A stretch of 64,000 bases of DNA, taken from positions 62,001 to 126,000 of the forward strand of contig NZ_SZVP01000003.1 of the NCBI RefSeq assembly GCF_005885605.1, written 5' to 3'. The DNA comes from Colwellia ponticola. Its GTDB lineage: Bacteria; Pseudomonadota; Gammaproteobacteria; Enterobacterales; Alteromonadaceae. Shown in pieces: positions 59,554-64,000 of the stretch (positions are counted from its first letter, which is position 1; every line of letters begins with the position of its first letter). The notes under the pieces were generated by a model. That model did not search any database. It saw only the letters and a list, made by a program, of their open reading frames with translations, and was not told the DNA's origin. The position numbers and the translations under genes are program-made.

Positions 59554-61221
59554 CTACGTAGTGGCTTTAAACATCGCAATTAACCCTTGGCTTGAAGCTG
59601 ATAACGTTTCCTTTTCAAAGCCTTCAACACCATCAATAGCCGCTAAAACGCTAGCGCCTAACTGCTTTCCTAACTCAACGCCCCATTGATCATAAGAGTT
59701 GATACCCCAAATAACCCCTTGTACAAAAATCTTATGCTCATATAGCGCAAACAAAGCACCAATAGCTTCAGGCGTTAACAAATCCATCACTAACGTGTTA
59801 CTCGGGGTATTACCTTTCATCGTTTTATGCGGCGCAAGGCGGCTAACTTCTTCAGCAGATAAACCGCTATTTACCAGCTCAGTGTTAACTTGTGCTAATG
59901 TTTTTCCTTGCATCAATGCTTCACTTTGCGCAAAACAATTAGCCACCAATACCTTATGATTCTGGGTATATTGGCTACGCCCTTTTAAAGCAACAATAAA
60001 GTCTGTCGGAATAATGTCATCACTTTGATGCATTAACTGCATAAAAGCGTGTTGGCCGTTAGTGCCTTCTTGACCGAACACTACCGGAGCGGTTAACCAA
60101 GGTAATTTATCACCCTGCCTGGAAACAGACTTACCATTACTTTCCATATCTGTTTGCTGTAAGTAACCAGGTAAAGCACGCAACGAATGCGCATAAGGTA
60201 AAATAGCTAAGCTAGGATACTCAAGAGCATTACGATTCCAAATACCAAGTAATGCCATAATTACCGGCATATTGTCTCTAAAATCAGCTGAAGTAAAATG
60301 CTGATCCATCTCATAAGCACCCGCTTTTAACTTGGCAAAGTGATCATTACCAATAGCAAGCGCTAAGGGTAAACCCACTGCAGACCATAAAGAAAATCGA
60401 CCGCCAACCCAATCCCACATAGGTAATATATGCTCAGCTTTAATACCAAAGGCTATTACTGCCTCAATATTAGTACTGACCGCAAACCACTGCTTTTCAA
60501 TAACCGATCTTTTAACATTAACGCCTTTAGATACCACAGCAGATAACATCCACTGCTTAACCGCATTCGCATTAAGTATGGTTTCTTGGGTGGTAAAAGT
60601 TTTAGAAATAACCACAACTAGCGTGGTATCAACATTAAGCTTAATTAACTTCTCTTCAAGCGCGCCACCATCAACATTAGCCACTACATGGACTGTTAGG
60701 CCAGTATTATGGTATGGCGCTAGTGCAGACAAACCAACTTTAACGCCATAATATGAGCCACCAATACCAAGAGCTACAACATCAGTAAAGCGCTGACCGG
60801 TATGACTGGTTAATAAACCTTGCTGTACATCATCAACAATTTTTATCATCTGCTGCTCTGCAGCTTCAACCTCATTAGCCAAGGTATCACCAAGTACCTG
60901 CTGCTTAACCAAGGTAGGCGCTCTTAATACCGTATGTAATACCGATCGCCCTTCTGTATTATTAATTTTTACGCCACTAAACTGCTTGGTTATTGCTTCT
61001 GCTAAACCAGCCTCTTTTGCTATATCAATGAGTTGCTCAAATTCAGCTTCGTTAATATTTTGCTTAGAGTAGTCGAGGTATAAATGCGCGGCTGATAAAG
61101 AAAAGTCATTAGCGCGATTTTTGGAGCCTTCATCTTTAGAATGATTGCTTTCAGAGAATAAGGAGAAAATTGAGCGGGTTTTAGCCGTTTGCGCCAATGA
61201 GGTTAACTTTTGAATATTCAT
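59554..61221 (-). CDS. pgi: Glucose-6-phosphate isomerase
   Basis: 555 residues, the usual PGI length. VVALGIGGSYYGVKVGLSAL, VISKTFTTQETILNA, WDWVGGRFSLWSAVGLP and the C-terminal FVQGVIWGINSYDQWGVELG are PGI signatures. It interconverts glucose-6-phosphate and fructose-6-phosphate. Its last codons (ACT ACG TAG, giving Thr-Thr-stop) coincide with the CTACGTAGT edge of a REP fragment, so the C-terminus appears to have been set by a repeat insertion. Upstream of the start is another long repeat region. Confidence 0.96.
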   Translation of the reverse strand: MNIQKLTSLAQTAKTRSIFSLFSESNHSKDEGSKNRANDFSLSAAHLYLDYSKQNINEAEFEQLIDIAKEAGLAEAITKQFSGVKINNTEGRSVLHTVLRAPTLVKQQVLGDTLANEVEAAEQQMIKIVDDVQQGLLTSHTGQRFTDVVALGIGGSYYGVKVGLSALAPYHNTGLTVHVVANVDGGALEEKLIKLNVDTTLVVVISKTFTTQETILNANAVKQWMLSAVVSKGVNVKRSVIEKQWFAVSTNIEAVIAFGIKAEHILPMWDWVGGRFSLWSAVGLPLALAIGNDHFAKLKAGAYEMDQHFTSADFRDNMPVIMALLGIWNRNALEYPSLAILPYAHSLRALPGYLQQTDMESNGKSVSRQGDKLPWLTAPVVFGQEGTNGQHAFMQLMHQSDDIIPTDFIVALKGRSQYTQNHKVLVANCFAQSEALMQGKTLAQVNTELVNSGLSAEEVSRLAPHKTMKGNTPSNTLVMDLLTPEAIGALFALYEHKIFVQGVIWGINSYDQWGVELGKQLGASVLAAIDGVEGFEKETLSASSQGLIAMFKATT

Positions 61222-61244
61222 AGATGATTGTTATTTCCCTTATA

Positions 61245-61567
61245 ATGATCATGTAGATCGATGTTTGCCTCAACAATGCTATTTTTTGTACCGTGTAGAT
61301 TGGCCTTTAGGCCATCACAGTAATATTGTTTCTAATAATTCCCAAGAGCTTTTCGAATGCTTTTTTGACGGGCTAAAGCCCGACCTACAACATCGACCAA
61401 ACTCATGAGATCCTGAAACGAGTTCAGGAAAACGTTAAAACACCGTCATGCTGCCCCTGAAATAAATTCAGGGTGACGGTTTCAGCATCTAGATTTTGAC
61501 GGGCTAAAGCCCGACCTACAACACCGACCAAACTCACAAGACGTTAAAACACCGTCATGACCTAATT
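61245..61567. repeat. Composite dispersed repeats upstream of pgi
   Basis: Order: GTAGATCGATGTTTGCCTCA (decayed C-type REP), GTAGATTGGCCTTTAGGCC (A type), inverted GACGGGCTAAAGCCCGACCT (B type), a GATCCTGAAACGAGTTCAGG palindrome, CCTGAAATAAATTCAGGG, TTTCAGCATCTAG and another B type. Most of this string recurs in the same order at 63.2-63.5 kb on the other side of hepT/mntA. Confidence 0.85.
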
Positions 61568-62164
61568 GTAGGTTGGCCTTTAGGCCGTCACGGTAATACT
61601 ATTGTTGATAGCTTTTGACGGGCTAAAGCCCGACCTACGTAGTGAACACCACCAACCACCACCTACACTTCTTGTGTAGGTTGGCCTTTAGGGCATCACA
61701 CTACTATTATTTTTTGATATTTTTGACGGGCTAAAGCCCGACCTACGTAGCGAATACCACAACAACCTACACTTCTTGTGTAGGTTGGCCTTTAGGCCAT
61801 CACACTACTATTACTCTTTGATATTTTTGACGGGCTAAAGCCCGACCTACGTAGTGAACACCACCAACCACCACCTACACCTTTTGTGTAGGTTGGCCTT
61901 TAGGCCATCACACTACTATTATTTTTTGATATTTTTGACGGGCTAAAGCCCGACCTACGTAGCGAATACCACAAACCACCACCTACACTTCTTGTGTAGG
62001 TTGGCCTTTAGGCCATCACACTACTATTATTTTTTGATATTTTTGACGGGCTAAAGCCCGACCTACGTAGCGAATACCACAAACCACCACCTACACTTCT
62101 TGTGTAGGTTGGCCTTTAGGCCATCACAGTAATATTGCTTTTTAATGACGGGCTAAAGCCCGAC
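61568..62164. repeat. 104-108-bp tandem BIME array, 6 copies
   Basis: GTAGGTTGGCCTTTAGGCC (one copy GGGC) starts at 61568, 61676, 61780, 61888, 61996 and 62104. Spacings are 108, 104, 108, 108 and 108 bp. The core is 71 bp with inverted GACGGGCTAAAGCCCGACCT; linkers run CGTAGYGAAYACCAC...CTACACTTCTTGT. The last copy has a shortened spacer. It ends just before the hepT 3' end. Confidence 0.94.
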
Positions 62165-62182
62165 CTACAAATACCGAAGCCT

Positions 62183-62222
62183 TAGTGACCTCGGTGGTTC
62201 AAAATCTTTAGTTTTTTGAATA
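62183..62222 (-). repeat. CCTCGGTGGTTCAA element at the hepT 3' end
   Basis: CCTCGGTGGTTCAAAATC followed by TTTAGTTTTTT lies directly beyond the hepT stop. The same block recurs at 63.77-63.81 kb against the galU stop. On the sense strand of each gene it reads AAAAACTAAAG...TTGAACCACCGAGG. Possibly a 3'-end-anchored element. Confidence 0.65.
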
Positions 62223-62223
62223 G

Positions 62224-62631
62224 CTAAAGTTCTTTTTTAATTTCACTAGCAAATAATTCAAAGTCAACCAAATGATTGTTAATTACCACTTCAACAATAT
62301 CCATATTTAGCTCTCTATACTCATGAACTGCTATATTACGTAACCCGATCATTTTCTTTAAACTAGTCGCAACAGAAACTGAAATAATACCGGCTGAGCT
62401 TAGTAGCTCAAAGCTATCACGACTACTTTGTGGTATACCTAATTGCCCTTTTTTATTCAAATAATTAGCTATATCAATTGACGCTTCACAAGCTCGTTGC
62501 AGGTTTAAAATAACAGAGTCTTGTCTAGTGTAATCATGGGTAAAATTACTGCCGGCTTCTGCGTAAACATCTCGAATACGCTTTAAGCAACGAGCTATCG
62601 TAGCTAACTTATTTAACAGTACATCATCCAT
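62224..62631 (-). CDS. hepT: HepT-type HEPN RNase toxin
   Basis: 135 residues, all-helical HEPN/DUF86 fold. The catalytic RNIAVHEY near residue 103 fits the R-x4-H-x-Y signature of HepT toxins, including the Tyr that MntA-type antitoxins modify. HepT homodimers cut tRNA or mRNA and are toxic. It starts one base after the mntA stop (coupled translation). It closely resembles the described Shewanella pair. Probably a stability or phage-defence module. Confidence 0.92.
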   Translation of the reverse strand: MDDVLLNKLATIARCLKRIRDVYAEAGSNFTHDYTRQDSVILNLQRACEASIDIANYLNKKGQLGIPQSSRDSFELLSSAGIISVSVATSLKKMIGLRNIAVHEYRELNMDIVEVVINNHLVDFELFASEIKKEL

Positions 62632-62632
62632 A

Positions 62633-63019
62633 TTACGTTCCTTTAAATGCGGCTAGTAACGATGCACGCTCTTCATTTAAGTGCTGGTACATAGAGATAA
62701 CTTGCATTTCAAACAACCCTTGATAATCCTCAGCATCATATAAACAAATTCCTTTGTTAATAATTTCATTTTGCATAACCGTAGAGGCTGATAATAAATC
62801 AATTAAATCAATATCAACATTAAATTCTAACGTTAATTTTTGCTGTACTTCCCAACGAGCAACTGTAGATATTTTTTGTGGTAACAGCACGGCTAAATCA
62901 ATATCACTATTTTTATGTTGCTGGCCGCTAGCATAAGAGCCAAATAAATATAACAGTTTAACCTCAGGGAGATACTGTTTAATAGCAGTAATAAGATGTC
63001 TGTTAAAATTAATAGCCAT
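62633..63019 (-). CDS. mntA: MntA-type minimal nucleotidyltransferase antitoxin
   Basis: 128 residues. The nucleotidyltransferase motif GSYASGQQHKNSDID (G-S-x10-D-x-D, about residues 26-41) is intact. MntA antitoxins transfer AMP residues from ATP to a Tyr of HepT and so inactivate it. The gene precedes hepT by one base on the same strand. The pair is bracketed by repeat DNA and has no other neighbours within 750 nt. Confidence 0.92.
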   Translation of the reverse strand: MAINFNRHLITAIKQYLPEVKLLYLFGSYASGQQHKNSDIDLAVLLPQKISTVARWEVQQKLTLEFNVDIDLIDLLSASTVMQNEIINKGICLYDAEDYQGLFEMQVISMYQHLNEERASLLAAFKGT

Positions 63020-63079
63020 AGAAAGACCTCACAAGAAATAACAAAAGTTAATAACGATTAAAACACTAAGCTTAACTCA

Positions 63080-63572
63080 CCTAGATCTCGTTCTCGCGCT
63101 CTGCGTCGGAACAAGGCTAAGTGTCTGAACGGAAATCCATTCTTATGTAGGTTGGGCTTTAGCCCATCAAAAAACATAATTAATAGATTAGTTTGACGGG
63201 CTAAAGCCCGACCTACAACACCGGCCAAACTCATGAGATCCCGAAACGAGTTCAGGAAGACGTTAAAACCTCGTCATACTGACCCAGACTCGAGCCTCGT
63301 TCCCACGCTCTGCGTGGTAACGCATATGGTGACGACACTACGTCATGCTGACCCTGAAATAAATTCAGGGTGACGGTTTCAGCATCTAGATTTTGACGGG
63401 CTAAAGCCCGACCTACAACACCGACCAAACTCATAAGATCCTGAAACGAGTTCAGGAAGACGTTAAAAACACCAGCATGACCTAATTGTAGGTTGGCCTT
63501 TAGGCCATCATGGTAATATTGTTTTTTAATGATTACCGAATGATTTTGAGTGCTTTTTGACGGGCTAAAGCC
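63080..63572. repeat. Composite repeats upstream of mntA, second copy of the 61.4-kb block
   Basis: Contains a GTTGGGCTTTAGCCCATC-type REP pair (core 63147-63216), then the string also seen at 61383-61590: a GATCCCGAAACGAGTTCAGG palindrome, CCTGAAATAAATTCAGGG, TTTCAGCATCTAG, a B-type REP and CATGACCTAATTGTAGG. This copy has an extra segment with GTTCCCACGCTCTGCGTGG. No real coding sequence is seen; an open frame at 63252-63434 is made of repeats. Confidence 0.85.
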
Positions 63573-63674
63573 GACCTACAGAAAACTATGTCACTTTGTG
63601 ATACTTGACGGGCTAAAGCCCGACCTACAGAAAACTATGTCACTTTGTGATACTTGACGGGCTAAAGCCCGACC
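63573..63674. repeat. 49-bp tandem duplication with B-type REP
   Basis: GAAAACTATGTCACTTTGTG recurs at 63581 and 63630 (49 bp apart), each followed by TACTTGACGGGCTAAAGCCC. It is a recent perfect duplication of a single REP with its flank, unlike the paired units elsewhere. Confidence 0.9.
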
Positions 63675-63693
63675 TACAAATACCACAAACCAA

Positions 63694-63799
63694 CCTACAC
63701 TGCTTGTGTAGGTTGGCCTTTAGGCCATCAAACTAATATTGCTTTTGTCTTCTCGGTGAGCGAAGCCTCTGTGCCCTCGCCCTCGGTGGTTCAATAGCT
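63694..63799. repeat. REP and CCTCGGTGGTTCAA element at the galU 3' end
   Basis: An A-type REP (GTAGGTTGGCCTTTAGGCC at 63708) is followed by TTTTGTCTTCTCGGTGAGCG and CCCTCGGTGGTTCAATAGC, which abuts the galU stop codon. It parallels the elements at 46.74 and 62.18 kb. Confidence 0.75.
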
Positions 63800-64000
63800 T
63801 TAGTTTTTAACAATTTCTTGCAAATAAGCCTTAAAATCATCAGCTAACTCAGGATGACGTAAGCCATATTCAACATTGGCTTTCATATAACCTAACTTAG
63901 AGCCACAATCATGTGACTTTCCGGTCATATGAAACGCTTCAACGGTTTCTTTTTCCATTAACATCGCAATCGCATCGGTTAATTGAATTTCATCACCAGC
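63800..64000 (-). CDS. galU: UTP-glucose-1-phosphate uridylyltransferase, C-terminal part
   Basis: The last 66 residues are present; the gene runs off the window edge. The sequence reads [20 protein letters not shown], then [20 protein letters not shown] and [20 protein letters not shown]. This is the GalU C-terminal pattern. GalU makes UDP-glucose from UTP and glucose-1-phosphate, which links to pgi and galE in sugar-nucleotide supply. The stop codon TAA (63800-63802) lies next to a repeat element. Confidence 0.92.
   Translation of the reverse strand, partial: AGDEIQLTDAIAMLMEKETVEAFHMTGKSHDCGSKLGYMKANVEYGLRHPELADDFKAYLQEIVKN

Noticed and set aside
62224..63019. hepT/mntA as part of an insertion sequence or integron cassette
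   Set aside because: No transposase, integrase, terminal inverted repeat of IS type or attC-like site was seen; only REP-type repeats flank it.
63252..63434. Open frame of 60 codons upstream of mntA
   Set aside because: It contains the well-known repeat-derived RRAWERGS-like string; it is made of repeats, not a gene.

Overview
The window looks like the chromosome of a marine gammaproteobacterium of the Alteromonadales, most likely Colwelliaceae (Colwellia or a close relative). This is inferred from the AT-rich coding style, a complete oleABCD cluster, the gene orders msbA-lpxK-trm112-kdsB, ruvC/ruvA/ruvB/aspS and cmoA-cmoB, and a HepT/MntA pair of the Shewanella type. No database search was possible. 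I see no phage, no recognisable transposase gene, no tRNA or rRNA and no CRISPR array.

Layout. 1-7.3 kb: SIMPL protein, hotdog thioesterase, double CDGSH Fe-S protein, LysE exporter, MepB-like protein, DUF1090 protein, a two-gene HlyD/FUSC efflux unit and metY. 7.4-8.4 kb: two small uncharacterised genes. 8.5-14 kb (minus strand): long-chain olefin operon oleA-oleB-oleC-oleD followed by a YbgC-type thioesterase. 14.2-17.5 kb: ggt, a DTW-domain tRNA-modification enzyme and a divergent rhombosortase. 17.6-24.8 kb (minus): galE, then a sulfate-activation cluster cysD-cysN-SLC13 permease-cysC-DHH phosphoesterase. 25-31.5 kb: comEA-like gene, mfd, csiV, DUF1244. 31.6-37 kb: rsuA, a large HD-GYP sensor, roxA. 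37-44.7 kb (minus): kdsB, trm112, lpxK, msbA (LPS assembly) and comEC, with a DUF2062 gene divergent from comEC. 44.9-49.8 kb (minus): ruvB, ruvA, ruvC, aspS. 50.4-55.3 kb: a diguanylate cyclase with three periplasmic binding domains, then cmoA-cmoB. 55.8-64 kb: dGTPase, patatin-like lipase, pgi, HepT/MntA toxin-antitoxin and the 3' end of galU.

The most unusual part is the intergenic DNA of the right half. From about 37 kb, and densely from 44.6 kb, long gene-free gaps are filled with short palindromes that nearly all begin GTAGGT. They are arranged as inverted pairs, i.e. REP/BIME elements. At least four REP sequence types are present. At five places the pairs are amplified into clean tandem arrays, and each locus has its own repeat length: 121 bp x4 between ruvC and ruvA, 99-100 bp x3 after the diguanylate cyclase, 118 bp x2.2 after cmoB, 107 bp x8 after the dGTPase, and 104-108 bp x6 between pgi and hepT. 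In the arrays built from the two main types the inverted-pair core stays at about 70-72 bp, and the linker accounts for most of the difference in period. A second motif (TTGAACCACCGAGG-like) sits just downstream of several stop codons in the sense orientation, and one repeat supplies the stop codon of pgi. No REP-associated tyrosine transposase (RAYT) gene is in the window, so the mobilising enzyme, if any, must be elsewhere.
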